Source: Paenibacillus pinisoli (GTDB taxonomy: Bacteria; Bacillota; Bacilli; Paenibacillales; Paenibacillaceae). From it: 64,000 nt of DNA. The translations under genes and the position numbers were made by a program. Within the stretch, counting starts at the first letter, position 1. Each line of letters starts with the position of its first letter. Where the stretch lies: assembly GCF_003605435.1 (NCBI RefSeq), contig NZ_QXQB01000001.1, positions 1,488,001 to 1,552,000 on the forward strand, in the 5' to 3' direction. Of the stretch, positions 43,289-53,710 are shown piece by piece. The notes under the pieces are model-generated. The model made no database searches, was not told the DNA's origin, and was given only the letters and a program-made list of their open reading frames with translations.

Positions 43289-44845
43289 CTACTTGCCGCT
43301 GTTCGTGATCCAGATAACATTGTCTTCTTCCTGGCCGTTCACCGGCCACCAGTGGAAGCCGTCTTTCTCAAGCAGCTTTCCTGCCTCTTCCGGTCCCCAT
43401 GATCCTGCCGGGTAGAAAGCGAGATCGCCCTTGTCCTCGCGCCAAGCTTGCGCAATGCGGTCGACGAATTCCCATGCATGGGATACTTCATCCCAGCGGG
43501 TAAAGTACGTGGAGTCGCCGCGGGCCGCATCATGAATCAGGCGCTCATACGCTTCAGGCGTATTGATGCCGATCTGGCAGCTTTGGCAGAATTCCATCGA
43601 TACAGGCTGTACCGCATTGTCCGAGCCCGGCTTCTTGGCATTGATCTTGATATAGATGCCTTCCATCGGATTAACGCGGATAACGAGCAGATTCGGCGCC
43701 AAGTCATGGCGCTGCGCGAACAGCACGTTATTCGGCATCGACTTGAATTCCACGACGACCTCCGTCGTCTTCACAGGCATGCGCTTGCCTGTGCGAATGT
43801 AGAACGGCACGCCGGCCCAACGGAAGTTGTCCACGAATACTTTCGCCGCGAAATATGTCTCCGTCACGGATTCCGGATCTACGGAATCCTCCTGGCGGTA
43901 GCCTGGCAGCTCCTTGCTGCCGACTTGGCCTTCTGTATATTGTCCGCGGATGACATGCTCGCGCACGTCATCGCTGGAGGTGTAGCCTCTCAGCGAGCGA
44001 AGCACCTTGACCTTCTCGTCGCGGATATCCTCGCCGTGAAGACGGCTTGGCGGCTCCATCGCAATCATCGTCAGCATCTGGAGCATATGGTTCTGGCCCA
44101 TGTCTCTCAGCGCGCCGGACTTGTCGTAATAGCCGCCGCGTTCTTCAACGCCTACCGTCTCAGACAGCGTAATCTGAACGTTGGCGATATGATTATTGTT
44201 CCACAGCGGTTCAAAAAATGCATTCGCAAAGCGGATAACTTGAATATTCTGAACCATTTCCTTGCCAAGGTAGTGGTCAATGCGGAAGATCTCTTCCTCT
44301 TTGAATACCTGGTTCAGCTGTTCGTTCAGCTTCTGCGCGGACGGCAGATCGTAGCCGAACGGCTTCTCGATGACAAGGCGATGCCAGCCCTTCGACTCCA
44401 GCAGCCCTCCGTCGCGGAGGTTGAAGGAGACAGGTCCGAAGAGGGACGGCGCCAGCGCCAAATAGAACAAGCGGTTGCCCGGAATATCGAACTTCTGGTC
44501 CAGCTCCGTGGACAAAGCGTTCAGCTCGCGGAAGCCGTCGACATTGTTGATGTCCAGGGACATATAGACGAAGTGCTCCGTGAACCGGCTCCAAAGCTCG
44601 GCGTCATCCGCCTTGTAGCGGCAAAATTCATTGATGGAATCATACAGATCAGAGCGGAATTGCTCGTTTGTGCGGGGACGGCGCGCAAGGCCTACAACCG
44701 CGAAGTTCTCCGACAGCTTGCCTTCTTTATATAAACTGAACAGCGCCGGGAATAGCTTGCGCCGGGCCAAGTCGCCGGTCGCACCGAATAGATAATAGAC
44801 GGCGCCATCTGGTGAGATCGATTCTACATTCGTATTGTAAGTCAT
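43289..44845 (-). CDS. zwf: Glucose-6-phosphate 1-dehydrogenase
   Basis: 518 residues from the ATG at 44845 (GAGG site); an ATG nine bases upstream is possible. NADP site YYLFGATGDLARRKLFPALF near residue 20, active-site FRIDHYLGKEMVQNIQVIRF, and substrate-contact DMGQNHMLQMLTMIAMEPPS. It oxidises glucose 6-phosphate to the lactone, the first step of the oxidative pentose phosphate route. The frame open to 45133 is not native: no start signal and non-family sequence. Confidence 0.96.
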   Translation of the reverse strand: MTYNTNVESISPDGAVYYLFGATGDLARRKLFPALFSLYKEGKLSENFAVVGLARRPRTNEQFRSDLYDSINEFCRYKADDAELWSRFTEHFVYMSLDINNVDGFRELNALSTELDQKFDIPGNRLFYLALAPSLFGPVSFNLRDGGLLESKGWHRLVIEKPFGYDLPSAQKLNEQLNQVFKEEEIFRIDHYLGKEMVQNIQVIRFANAFFEPLWNNNHIANVQITLSETVGVEERGGYYDKSGALRDMGQNHMLQMLTMIAMEPPSRLHGEDIRDEKVKVLRSLRGYTSSDDVREHVIRGQYTEGQVGSKELPGYRQEDSVDPESVTETYFAAKVFVDNFRWAGVPFYIRTGKRMPVKTTEVVVEFKSMPNNVLFAQRHDLAPNLLVIRVNPMEGIYIKINAKKPGSDNAVQPVSMEFCQSCQIGINTPEAYERLIHDAARGDSTYFTRWDEVSHAWEFVDRIAQAWREDKGDLAFYPAGSWGPEEAGKLLEKDGFHWWPVNGQEEDNVIWITNSGK

Positions 44846-45098
44846 ATGCCTCATTCTTTCTATGGAATTTTTATACGAATTACATGTTATGTAGTGTAGC
44901 ATATTCACCCTTTTTTCGCCATTGAACGGGCCATAAAAAATAATGATAAGTTGCACAAGTTCTTCTGATTGCAGAATAATCAGAAGTTTGCGCCATCCCC
45001 TGTTCTGCAATTTGGAGCAAAATAAGGCCTGCGGGCGTATCCGGCGGCTCCTCATCGCCGCATCTTGGCAGCGTCGGCGTGCCCCGGATTGCTGCCCG

Positions 45099-46067
<969 letters not shown>

Positions 46068-46132
46068 TTATACACGTTCGCCCTGCAGGTGAATACACTG
46101 GTTGCAACATTACTGGCGAGGTGACTGGTGAA

Positions 46133-46555
46133 ATGGAACAGATTTATCCGATCAGGGAAGAAGTGCTTTCGACGTACGGCGGAATGCCGGTGGCGGTTAT
46201 TTTCAAATCAGGCTATAGAGAAATCGGAGTAATACGGTCCTGCCAAGGCGGCAAGCTCGTATTAGGCAATCCTTACACCAGCAGAGCGGCTAATTATGGA
46301 AGGGGACCCTATCAGGACGGCGGCTCCCATGCGGCAGAGGCGGATGAAGCCTCGCAGCCAATAGAAGCCAAGCCTGCGGCTGCAGGCAAGAAACTGGGCA
46401 AAAAGAAAAAAGCCAAAGCGGCCGGAGTGGGCCATTCCCCTACTAAATACGCTTCTGAAGGCGATAATCCTTCCTTGTCCGCACGCGCTGAAAGCACGGA
46501 TGATACGATAAAAGTTGACCTGGACGACATCGCTTATCTATTTCTGATCGTTTAA
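46133..46555 (+). CDS. Hypothetical protein with basic linker
   Basis: 140 residues from the ATG at 46133 (GAGGTGA upstream). N-terminal part is compact and beta-like: GGMPVAVIFKSGYREIGVIR, CQGGKLVLGNPYTSRAANYG. A low-complexity Ala/Lys linker follows (KKLGKKKKAKAAG), then an acidic hydrophobic end (DDTIKVDLDDIAYLFLIV). No signal peptide. I do not recognise it. The build (small barrel plus disordered basic region) could suit a nucleic-acid or spore-coat-associated protein, which is a guess. Confidence 0.65.
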   Translation: MEQIYPIREEVLSTYGGMPVAVIFKSGYREIGVIRSCQGGKLVLGNPYTSRAANYGRGPYQDGGSHAAEADEASQPIEAKPAAAGKKLGKKKKAKAAGVGHSPTKYASEGDNPSLSARAESTDDTIKVDLDDIAYLFLIV

Positions 46556-46694
46556 TCGACAGAAGGCGCGTGCCCAAGCCGGGCGTTCCTCCGATTTCGC
46601 TCCCAATCGCCAAGCTTCGCCTCCGCCGTTCGCCAGCCTTCTCGGCCTGCTTAAGCTATGATGAGCCTAAAAATATTTTTTGGGAGGACGGAAT

Positions 46695-47435
46695 ATGACC
46701 TTATATACTCGGGCAATACGAGGCATTGAACGCACGATGCATTATACGAAGCTGCAGCCGGTGAACCGCTATGCGGCATACCGTCTTACCGCCTTCGAGC
46801 AGGCCTCCATCGTGCAGAGAGAAGACTGGAACCGGATATATAGCGACGCGGCGGACAGTGCGGCCGTCTGGCTAAGGCAAGCCCAGGAAGCGCAGAAGCG
46901 GCTTGACCGCATGCTTCAGGAGCTGGGGCGCGATGCCGGCATTCGGAATGCGTCATTCGTTCGTGCGCAGATCGATGAACTGGTGGGAATGATGAATGGG
47001 CTGGAGCGCAGCTACCGCTCGCATGAAGAGCGGCTGCAGCCGGAGGTGTGGGAGGCCGTTGAGCTGGCGCTGCGCCACCCCGCCATAGAAGAGCTTGGCA
47101 TTCGGAGGGATGCGGGAGGGGCGCTGCGATGGGAGGGCAGCAGCGATGATTCGGCTCCGCGTGAAGCCGCGCAGGGCCGCTCTTCGAAGGCGGGCTCCAG
47201 AGAGGAGCTGCCGGAGATTCTGGGCGACAGCGGCAAGCTGCGCAGGCTGCTTCTCGGCACGGACGGCTTCATCAATGACTTGAAGCACGCCTTGACCTTC
47301 GCGGAGCAGCGCCAGTCCATCGACTTGCTGCGCCTGCCCTTCACCTCGGCTTACCCCTATGCCATGTATTACGGTGCGATGCAATCATATTGGCCGCTTC
47401 CGATACGGGGAGTCATCCTGAACAAATATTATTAA
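46695..47435 (+). CDS. Hypothetical coiled-coil protein
   Basis: 246 residues from the ATG at 46695 (GGGAGGACGGAAT). A long helical, Glu/Arg/Leu-rich region (WLRQAQEAQKRLDRMLQELG and MMNGLERSYRSHEERLQPEV) suggests coiled coil. A low-complexity Ser/Ala part follows and an aromatic C-terminus (YAMYYGAMQSYWPLPIRGVI). No membrane segment. Not recognised. It converges with moeA and their stop codons overlap by four bases. No terminator lies between them. Confidence 0.65.
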   Translation: MTLYTRAIRGIERTMHYTKLQPVNRYAAYRLTAFEQASIVQREDWNRIYSDAADSAAVWLRQAQEAQKRLDRMLQELGRDAGIRNASFVRAQIDELVGMMNGLERSYRSHEERLQPEVWEAVELALRHPAIEELGIRRDAGGALRWEGSSDDSAPREAAQGRSSKAGSREELPEILGDSGKLRRLLLGTDGFINDLKHALTFAEQRQSIDLLRLPFTSAYPYAMYYGAMQSYWPLPIRGVILNKYY

Positions 47436-48742
47436 GTGAGAAGCCAAGCTTCTACAATGCGTCCCGCCTCTGCGCCGCTTGATCCGGAGGGAATAACGGC
47501 CAGCGCCTCCGCTTCCGCGAGCGAAGCGGTCATGCTGGACTTGCCGAAGGCTAGCGGGTCAGCATACAGGCGTCCGTCTTCCCCGTACTGGAGCGAGACG
47601 CGGACGTAACGGTCATGCGGGCTGCCTTTCCCGATCTCGCGGGCTAGCTGCGCATGCACCTTGCGATGATAAGGCGAAGGATCGCCTTGCATAGCGCGCA
47701 GCGCGGGCACACCAAGCAGCTCGAAGCCGGTGAAGCAGGCGCCGGGATTGCCCGATAACGCCAGGACAAGCTTGCCATCCATCCAGGCAGCAGAAGTCGG
47801 GCTGCCCGGGCGCATAGAGACGCGATTGAACAGGAGCGTCTCCGGGGAAGCGCTGGTCCATCCCGGCACTTCCTCATAGCGGGGCAGCGAACGGAGCAGC
47901 AGCGCCATCGCGTCATAATCGCCGACCGACACGCCGCCGGTCGTCACGATCATATCCGCTTCCCCGCCAATGCCGCGGAGCGCCTCGCGCACCGCCGCCG
48001 GCTCGTCGGGCAGCGCTCCGCACAGCAGCGGCTCGCCGCCGTGCTGGCGGATCATTGCCGCGACCATCGCGCTGTTGCTGTCGCGGATATGGCCCGGCGC
48101 GAGCGGAGCCTCTACCGGGAGCAGCTCGTTCCCCGTAGCGAATATCGCGACGCGGGGGCGCCTGTACACGGGCACGCTGGCATAGCCGAACGTGGCCAGC
48201 AGCGCGATATGGCCCGGCCGCAGCAGCTCGCCGGGCCCTGCAATAGCGCTCCCCAGGCGGAATTCCTCGCCCTGAGGAGCCACGTTCTGGCCGGGGCGGG
48301 CGGCGGCCTTCACCAGCGCCGTCCGCTCGCCTCCGGCCATGCCCTCCGCGGTCTGCTCTAGCATGACGACCGCGTCGGCCCCGGGGGGCACAGGCGCGCC
48401 GGTCATGATGCGCGCAGCCGTGCCCGGCTGTACGGCCGCCAGGGCGAGCCCGCCCGCCGCGACCGTGTCCACGACGCGCAGCGCCGCCGGTGACTGCGGC
48501 GACGCCTCCGCCGTATCTGCCGCGCGCACGGCGTAGCCGTCGAGCCCCGCGCGCGCGAAGGGCGGCCAGACGCTCGTCGCAAGCAGCTGCTGCGCGAGCC
48601 TCCGGCCGCCAGCTGCCGCAAGCGGCACATGCCCGCTTGCAGTCCGCGCCGCAGCGGCAAGCACACGCCGCTGCGCCTCGTCCACTGTGATCGCGCGGCG
48701 GTTGAACCGGCCGTCGCTTCCTCCGCTATTGACGCTTCCCAT
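47432..48742 (-). CDS. moeA: Molybdopterin molybdotransferase MoeA
   Basis: 436 residues from the ATG at 48742 (AGGAG site). MoeA signatures: ITVDEAQRRVLAAAART, RAGLDGYAVRAADT, IMTGAPVPPGADAVVMLEQT, TGNELLPVEAPLAPGHIRDS, TTGGVSVGDYD and LALSGNPGACFTGFELLGVP. It inserts molybdate into adenylylated molybdopterin. Very GC-rich codon use near the N-terminus compared with neighbours. Divergent from mobB, so both cofactor genes probably share the 234-bp region between them. Confidence 0.94.
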   Translation of the reverse strand: MGSVNSGGSDGRFNRRAITVDEAQRRVLAAAARTASGHVPLAAAGGRRLAQQLLATSVWPPFARAGLDGYAVRAADTAEASPQSPAALRVVDTVAAGGLALAAVQPGTAARIMTGAPVPPGADAVVMLEQTAEGMAGGERTALVKAAARPGQNVAPQGEEFRLGSAIAGPGELLRPGHIALLATFGYASVPVYRRPRVAIFATGNELLPVEAPLAPGHIRDSNSAMVAAMIRQHGGEPLLCGALPDEPAAVREALRGIGGEADMIVTTGGVSVGDYDAMALLLRSLPRYEEVPGWTSASPETLLFNRVSMRPGSPTSAAWMDGKLVLALSGNPGACFTGFELLGVPALRAMQGDPSPYHRKVHAQLAREIGKGSPHDRYVRVSLQYGEDGRLYADPLAFGKSSMTASLAEAEALAVIPSGSSGAEAGRIVEAWLLT

Positions 48743-48976
48743 CCTTATCTCCTCAGCCACCCGGATTCCCCACCCCTGCATTGTTGCATACCGTAATCCC
48801 TTACATGATTGCTTTATTGTATCATAGCGAGCGCAGAGGCAGAATACAGCGCCTCAAGCCCTCTAAGTAATGGTCCAAGCGTCTTGAGCTCCGTATATGA
48901 TACACTTGACCATAGTGCAAAACCACTATTCAACTGTATAAGCCACGCTTTATTCCATACCAAGGAGGCCCTTACC

Positions 48977-49507
48977 TTGCATCAGCAGCACGCTTTTATC
49001 ATTCAGCTTGTCGGATACAAAAACACCGGCAAGACCACCTCGGTCTGCCGGTTAACAGAAAGATATAAAGGATTAGGGCTGCGCGTAGGCACGATCAAGC
49101 ATGACGCGCATGACTTCCAGATCGATACGCCGGGCACCGACACCTGGAAGCACCAGGCTGCAGGAGCTGACATCACCGCGATTACCTCTGCCAGCCGTAC
49201 CGCTATCCTGAAGCAGTCCAAGTCTGAGCTGGATGCCTTAATAGCGGCAATAGCGCAGGATGTTGACATCATTCTGATCGAAGGCTTCAAGACCGCTCCT
49301 TACCCGAAGCTCGTCTTCGCCCGCGAAGCTGATCAGCTTCGCCTGCTGGAATCGGTCAGCCAGCCTATTGCGCTGGTAGGCTGGCCGGAAGCCCTCGCTG
49401 CATTCTCAGCCGAGGAATATAGACTAGAGCCCACGCTTCCTGTAATCCCGATTGATGATGAAGAAGCGCTGTTCGCTCTGCTTGAATCTATTAGGCCCCA
49501 TGCCTAA
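48977..49507 (+). CDS. mobB: Molybdopterin-guanine dinucleotide biosynthesis protein MobB
   Basis: 176 residues starting at TTG 48977-48979, which has AAGGAGG eight bases upstream; no ATG fits. P-loop IIQLVGYKNTGKTTSVCRL and the MobB block VGTIKHDAHDF, DTPGTDTWKHQAAGADI, DVDIILIEGFKTAPYPKLVF are present. It is a GTPase adapter in making molybdenum cofactor dinucleotide. Pairs functionally with the divergent moeA. Confidence 0.93.
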   Translation: MHQQHAFIIQLVGYKNTGKTTSVCRLTERYKGLGLRVGTIKHDAHDFQIDTPGTDTWKHQAAGADITAITSASRTAILKQSKSELDALIAAIAQDVDIILIEGFKTAPYPKLVFAREADQLRLLESVSQPIALVGWPEALAAFSAEEYRLEPTLPVIPIDDEEALFALLESIRPHA

Positions 49508-49510
49508 TGA

Positions 49511-50161
49511 TTAGTCCGCGATTCCTTGCTTATGCGCATAGATCGCAGCCTGTGTACGGTCCTCCACATTCAGCTTGTTGAAAATATTCGTGACATGGAA
49601 TTTAACCGTCTTCACGCCGATGAACAGCTCATCCGCGATCTCCTGATTGGACTTGCCCTGCGCAACACGCTTGAGCACATCCATCTCGCGTTCGGTCAGA
49701 TCATCATGCAAGCGCGGCTGCTCCTGCTGCTTCGGCGTGCGGAACCGGTTCATCATTTTGGCCGCCACTTGCGACTCCAGCACGGATTGCCCCCTTGCAG
49801 CCGCACGGATCGCTTCGGCGATCTCGCTTGCACGGGATGTCTTCAGCAAATAGCTGAATGCCCCCGCTTCGATAACGGGGTATATTTTGCTGTCATCGAT
49901 AAAGCTTGTAAGCACAATAACCTTGCAATCGGGATGGGACTCCAGCAGCTTGGCCGTCGTCTCGACGCCGTCCATCCCTTCCATCACAAGATCCATCAGA
50001 ACAACATCGGGCCTGTAGGATTGCGCCAAGCGAATGCCGTCCATCCCGTTGCTCGCTTCTCCTACAACCTCGATGCCATCCTCCGTATCCAGCACCGCCG
50101 CAAGTCCGATCCGCACCATCTCGTGATCGTCGACAAGCAATACCTTTATCGGTTCCTCCAT
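49511..50161 (-). CDS. NarL/LuxR-type response regulator, LiaR-like
   Basis: 216 residues. Receiver with VLLVDDHE at 8-14 and phosphoacceptor D57 (VVLMDLVMEGMDG); C-terminal LuxR helix-turn-helix LTEREMDVLKRVAQGKSNQE, IADELFIGVKTVKFHVTNIF. Follows its kinase by 32 nt. The kinase and PspA/PspC genes upstream on the same strand point to cell-envelope stress, as with LiaR or VraR. It is the last gene of the unit. Confidence 0.9.
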   Translation of the reverse strand: MEEPIKVLLVDDHEMVRIGLAAVLDTEDGIEVVGEASNGMDGIRLAQSYRPDVVLMDLVMEGMDGVETTAKLLESHPDCKVIVLTSFIDDSKIYPVIEAGAFSYLLKTSRASEIAEAIRAAARGQSVLESQVAAKMMNRFRTPKQQEQPRLHDDLTEREMDVLKRVAQGKSNQEIADELFIGVKTVKFHVTNIFNKLNVEDRTQAAIYAHKQGIAD

Positions 50162-50193
50162 AATCTATCCGCTCCTTTCGCTATGCTTCTATC

Positions 50194-51192
50194 TTAACTC
50201 GCCGGACTAAGTCCGTCCATCGGCACCCAAAGGTGAATCGTCGTGCCCTCGCCCGGCTGCGATATCATCTGGAGGGATCCTCCAAGCTCATTCACTCGCT
50301 CTTCCATTGTCAGCAAGCCGTAAGACGTTTGTTTCTTCGCTTCCAGATCGAACCCGACCCCATTATCCTGCAAGGTCATATGCAACTTGTTGTCCAGCCG
50401 CATCAGTCGGATGCGCATGCTTCCCGCCTTGGAGTGGCGAAGCGTATTGGACAGCGCTTCCTGGGCAATCCGGAAGAGATGATCCTCCGTCTGCGGCAGC
50501 AGCACGATCGATTCATCCACTTCCAATAAAATGTCCATCGGCACCTTCTGCTTCAGCTCGTCCACAAGCGTCGTCAACGCTTGTCCCAAGCTCTTGCCGT
50601 CCAGATGAACCGGACGCAGATGCAACAAGAGCGCCCTCATCTCGGATTGCGCCACCGCGGCCATCTCCTCGATCAGCTGCACCTGGCGCTTCGCGCGCTC
50701 CCAGTCCCGCTCGATCGTCCGGCTGACCGCCGTCGCTGTCATGGAGATAGCGAACAGCTGCTGGCTGACAGCATCATGCAGCTCGCGCGCAAGACGCTGA
50801 CGCTCCTCCAGCACCGCGGTGAATCTCACCTTCTCGGTCCACTGCGGGTCGCTCTCATGCTCAGAGTCATTTCCGCCCGCTTCCTCTGAATCATTGCTCA
50901 GCGTTACCGCGTAGCGCTTGCGTTGCTGCTCGGTCAGCCGCTTCAGCCGGGCTTTCAGCTTGGAGTTCTGCAGATAGCCGTTAAGCGCCGCCACCGCAAG
51001 CCCAGCACCGACTAGCCCCAGCCCTGTAATCGCCCATCTGCCCTGCAGGATGAACGGCTCCACGATATCAAGCCCTTGAAGCAAGATGACAGCCAAAGAC
51101 GCAATAATAAGCAGCCATAATAGCGTCTCCACCACATTGCGCCTTCGTGCGGCTTTGCCTTGTTCTCCCCCATTATTTTCCTGATCCTGCAT
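50194..51192 (-). CDS. LiaS-like sensor histidine kinase
   Basis: 332 residues. Two N-terminal membrane helices (VETLLWLLIIASLAVILLQG and WAITGLGLVGAGLAVAAL) with almost no extracellular loop, so an intramembrane-sensing kinase. HisKA_3 box ERQRLARELHDAVSQQLFAI with phosphoacceptor H139, ATPase part FRIAQEALSNTLRHSKAGSM and LQDNGVGFD. Phosphorylates the LiaR-like regulator. Start has AAGGAGC upstream. A 135-bp gap separates it from pspA. Confidence 0.9.
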   Translation of the reverse strand: MQDQENNGGEQGKAARRRNVVETLLWLLIIASLAVILLQGLDIVEPFILQGRWAITGLGLVGAGLAVAALNGYLQNSKLKARLKRLTEQQRKRYAVTLSNDSEEAGGNDSEHESDPQWTEKVRFTAVLEERQRLARELHDAVSQQLFAISMTATAVSRTIERDWERAKRQVQLIEEMAAVAQSEMRALLLHLRPVHLDGKSLGQALTTLVDELKQKVPMDILLEVDESIVLLPQTEDHLFRIAQEALSNTLRHSKAGSMRIRLMRLDNKLHMTLQDNGVGFDLEAKKQTSYGLLTMEERVNELGGSLQMISQPGEGTTIHLWVPMDGLSPAS

Positions 51193-51327
51193 GCCTACAG
51201 CTCCTTATGTAGCCGGTCATGATGCCTGTGAGCCAATCATGTCCAGCCATGCTTGCGAATCCTCTCACAAAAAAGCATGAAAGAGCAGACCGGTAGCCGG
51301 TCCGCTGCTTCCATCCTTGTATCGTTC

Positions 51328-52050
51328 TTATTCCGCTTCTGTCTTGTTAGGAGCAGGAGCAGCAGCGTTCATTTTGCTCTTGAGCGCTTCCAGCTGCGCA
51401 TCTACCTTCATGCGCTTCTCCAGGTCAGCCGCGCTGACTGGGGTTGCCGATGCTCCGCTGCCGGTGCTGTAGGAAGAGTACGGCGTGCGAAGCACATCCG
51501 CTTCCGCTTCCATCTGCAGAATCTTCTCTTCCATCCGGTAGAAGCCGCGCGATGCTGTGCCGCTGTCGATCGTATGGTTCGAGCTAAGCTGAGCCATTTG
51601 CTTCTGCGCCTTCGCTACTTGAGCGCGGGAAGCCAGTTCATTGCGCTTGTTGCGCAGTTGGTAGAACTCTTCTTTCATCGCGTGCAGCTGCCCAAGCAGC
51701 TCTTCGGCTTGACCTTTAGCCTGAGCGTGCAGGTCCGTGTACTCCACAATCTTCTGATCGAAGTACAGCTTCTCTTCCAGCAGCTTGCGAGTCAGCTCTT
51801 CCTGACCTGCGCGAAGCGCTGCTTCTGCCTTGGACTCGCGCTCTGCCGCATTGCGTACGGAGTCGTCCAGACGCTGCTTCATGCGGCGCTCGTTCGCCAT
51901 TTGCTTCGCTACCGTTACCTCCGCTTGATGAATCTCGGACTCCATATCGCGAAGATATTGGTTCAGCATGACAACCGGATCTTCCAGCTTGTCCAGTACC
52001 TCGTTCATAGATGCTTTCGTCATATCCTTCATTCTTTTAAAGATTCCCAT
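51328..52050 (-). CDS. pspA: PspA/IM30 family protein (LiaH-like, copy 1)
   Basis: 240 residues, almost entirely coiled coil. Family start [20 protein letters not shown], then [20 protein letters not shown] and [20 protein letters not shown]. It forms oligomeric rings on the inner face of the membrane and protects it under stress. Five bases after the PspC gene stop, same strand. The N-terminal amphipathic helix needed for membrane binding is intact. Ala/Pro-rich tail. Confidence 0.94.
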   Translation of the reverse strand: MGIFKRMKDMTKASMNEVLDKLEDPVVMLNQYLRDMESEIHQAEVTVAKQMANERRMKQRLDDSVRNAAERESKAEAALRAGQEELTRKLLEEKLYFDQKIVEYTDLHAQAKGQAEELLGQLHAMKEEFYQLRNKRNELASRAQVAKAQKQMAQLSSNHTIDSGTASRGFYRMEEKILQMEAEADVLRTPYSSYSTGSGASATPVSAADLEKRMKVDAQLEALKSKMNAAAPAPNKTEAE

Positions 52051-52054
52051 AGTA

Positions 52055-52537
52055 TTATTCTCCCTTCTCCTGTTTCGCTAATTTGGCTTTCAGTTCCTCG
52101 ATCTCGCGGCGCAGTGCCTTCTTCTCCAGATCGTCCATCATGCTATCGAATTGCGAGCCTGCAGCAGGCTCTTCCTTGCCGTATGAAGTGCCCCAATTGT
52201 TCGGAGGCGTATTGTTCTGATATTGATTGAAGCCGCCGTTGTAGCCAGTGTGGTGCGGGCCGTTATGCGGACCATTGTGAGGGCCATAGCCGCCGCCGAA
52301 GCCGTTGTTATGACCATTGCCGTACCCATGCGGGCCGAACGCGCCATAGATGGGCGGCTCTTTCGGCACAACCAGACCAGCGATAATGTAGATGAAGATG
52401 GCCATACCGCTCGATAGGACAGTGATGACAATGAGCAGTATCCGTATAAGTGTCGCATCCACATTCAGCATTTCACTTAGCCCGCCGCACAGGCCGAGCA
52501 ATTTCTTATCCCGTCTGGAGCGATATAGCTTTTTCAA
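52055..52537 (-). CDS. PspC domain membrane protein
   Basis: 160 residues starting at TTG 52537 (AAGGAGGG nine bases upstream). PspC core [40 protein letters not shown], then one membrane helix ending [10 protein letters not shown] His/Gly/Asn-rich low-complexity middle ([20 protein letters not shown]) and a C-terminal coiled coil ([20 protein letters not shown]). The start overlaps the stop of the preceding PspA gene (TTGA). It probably tethers or senses PspA at the membrane. Confidence 0.9.
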   Translation of the reverse strand: MKKLYRSRRDKKLLGLCGGLSEMLNVDATLIRILLIVITVLSSGMAIFIYIIAGLVVPKEPPIYGAFGPHGYGNGHNNGFGGGYGPHNGPHNGPHHTGYNGGFNQYQNNTPPNNWGTSYGKEEPAAGSQFDSMMDDLEKKALRREIEELKAKLAKQEKGE

Positions 52538-53220
52538 GACGACCAACCCTCCTTCTCAAGTTTGCGTTTCAATTCGGCAAGCTCGCGCTCAATCACGGAC
52601 TTGACCGTATTGCCGACGCCCCCTTGATCGAATTCTCTTCCCATTCGGCGCACATCCCGCAAGCTTCTGGCTTCCTGCTCCAGATCGCTGATGCGATCCT
52701 CCATTTGGCGGAACATCGTGCCTGGGTGAGCCCCGTCGGATACGCCCCCCTGTAGTCTGCTGTTCATGCGCTGCTGCAATCTGACCGATTCCATGCGGGC
52801 TGTGTAGTACTCGCGCTTATCGTATACGGTCTGGTATTCGCTGCGCATCTCGCGCAATTGCTCCTCCAGATCCATCGTGTTTTGCCGGCTTTGCTCGTAC
52901 AGCTCTCTATATTGTGCAGAGCGCTCCTCGCAGCTTGCCTTCTCATGAAGGGCGATGCGCGCCATGTTCTCTTCTCCGGCTTTGAGGGCCGTCATCGCTT
53001 GCTGCTCGCGGCGTTCCTTCTGCGCTTCAGCCTGCAGCCACTGCGCCCGGAGATGATTGCTGTGATTCGCATATTGCTGATGGAGCTTCTCGGCCTGGAT
53101 GATATCCTCTCGCGTTGACCAGAGGAACTGATCGATCATCCGTACCGGATCTTCCGCTTTCTCCAGCCTCTCGTTCAACGTTGCGACTGTAATGTCTCGG
53201 ATACGACGTGCAATGCTCAT
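52534..53220 (-). CDS. PspA/IM30 family protein (copy 2)
   Basis: 228 residues, coiled coil throughout: SIARRIRDITVATLNERLEK, AEDPVRMIDQFLWSTREDII, TMDLEEQLREMRSEYQTVYD-like region. A diverged paralogue of the PspA at 51328; the shared EDPVxMxxQxL core is clear. AGGAGG precedes the start at 53220. Its stop overlaps the PspC start, so the two are made together. Two PspA forms may make mixed or alternative assemblies. Confidence 0.9.
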   Translation of the reverse strand: MSIARRIRDITVATLNERLEKAEDPVRMIDQFLWSTREDIIQAEKLHQQYANHSNHLRAQWLQAEAQKERREQQAMTALKAGEENMARIALHEKASCEERSAQYRELYEQSRQNTMDLEEQLREMRSEYQTVYDKREYYTARMESVRLQQRMNSRLQGGVSDGAHPGTMFRQMEDRISDLEQEARSLRDVRRMGREFDQGGVGNTVKSVIERELAELKRKLEKEGWSS

Positions 53221-53260
53221 CTATATGTCCTCCTAACCCGTTTATCTATACTTCTTTATA

Positions 53261-53551
53261 TTAATAGGATCTCTTGTTTCTGAACAGCGATACTCCGACA
53301 GCGATCAATCCGATTGCCAGCAAGAGCATGAAGAATCCGCCGAGCTTGCCCAGCAGCATCACGCCGCCGATTGCGATCAGAACGCCGCCGATCACTTTCT
53401 TATTGTTCATCCACCCTACTACGCCAAAGCCGATGAGGATGAATGGGAGCAGAAGTCCAAAAATCCAACCCAGATTAATATTGAATACATTCAGAACGGC
53501 CAAGCCGCCAATGACAATTAGCAGTACACCAAGTGCGCTTTTTCCATTCAT
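53261..53551 (-). CDS. Small LiaI/LiaF-like membrane protein (DUF5668 type)
   Basis: 96 residues from the ATG at 53551 (GAGAGGG eight bases upstream; a TTG at 53557 is too close). Four short hydrophobic stretches: ALGVLLIVIGGLAVLNVF, LLLPFILIGFGVVGWM, VIGGVLIAIGGVMLLG, FFMLLLAIGLIAVGVSLF. This matches the membrane module found in LiaI and the N-terminus of LiaF. First gene of the stress unit 53551-49511, so it probably gives the promoter-proximal signal component. Confidence 0.85.
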   Translation of the reverse strand: MNGKSALGVLLIVIGGLAVLNVFNINLGWIFGLLLPFILIGFGVVGWMNNKKVIGGVLIAIGGVMLLGKLGGFFMLLLAIGLIAVGVSLFRNKRSY

Positions 53552-53710
53552 GTCCAAATCCCTCTCCTTTCTTCTATTAGAATTCTTTCATTTTTGATGA
53601 TTCAACCTTGTTCAGCAGCTCTTGCTTATGTACCTAGTATAGATCGTTCAAACCCTTTATAAAACGGACTTTCGGCGGTTTTTGAACTAGACTTAGGTCG
53701 AGTCGCGTCC

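Noticed and set aside
43448..44734. Plus-strand open frame of 428 codons opposite zwf
   Set aside because: zwf is unmistakable on the other strand; this frame has no domain features and no ribosome site.
44962..44986. Terminator from CTTCTGATT / AATCAGAAG
   Set aside because: The 9-bp stem is perfect but lacks a T run on either strand and is not next to a stop codon, so its role is unclear.
48809..48976. N-terminal extension of MobB from an ATG at 48809
   Set aside because: The added 56 residues are not family-like, and a strong AAGGAGG sits before the TTG at 48977.
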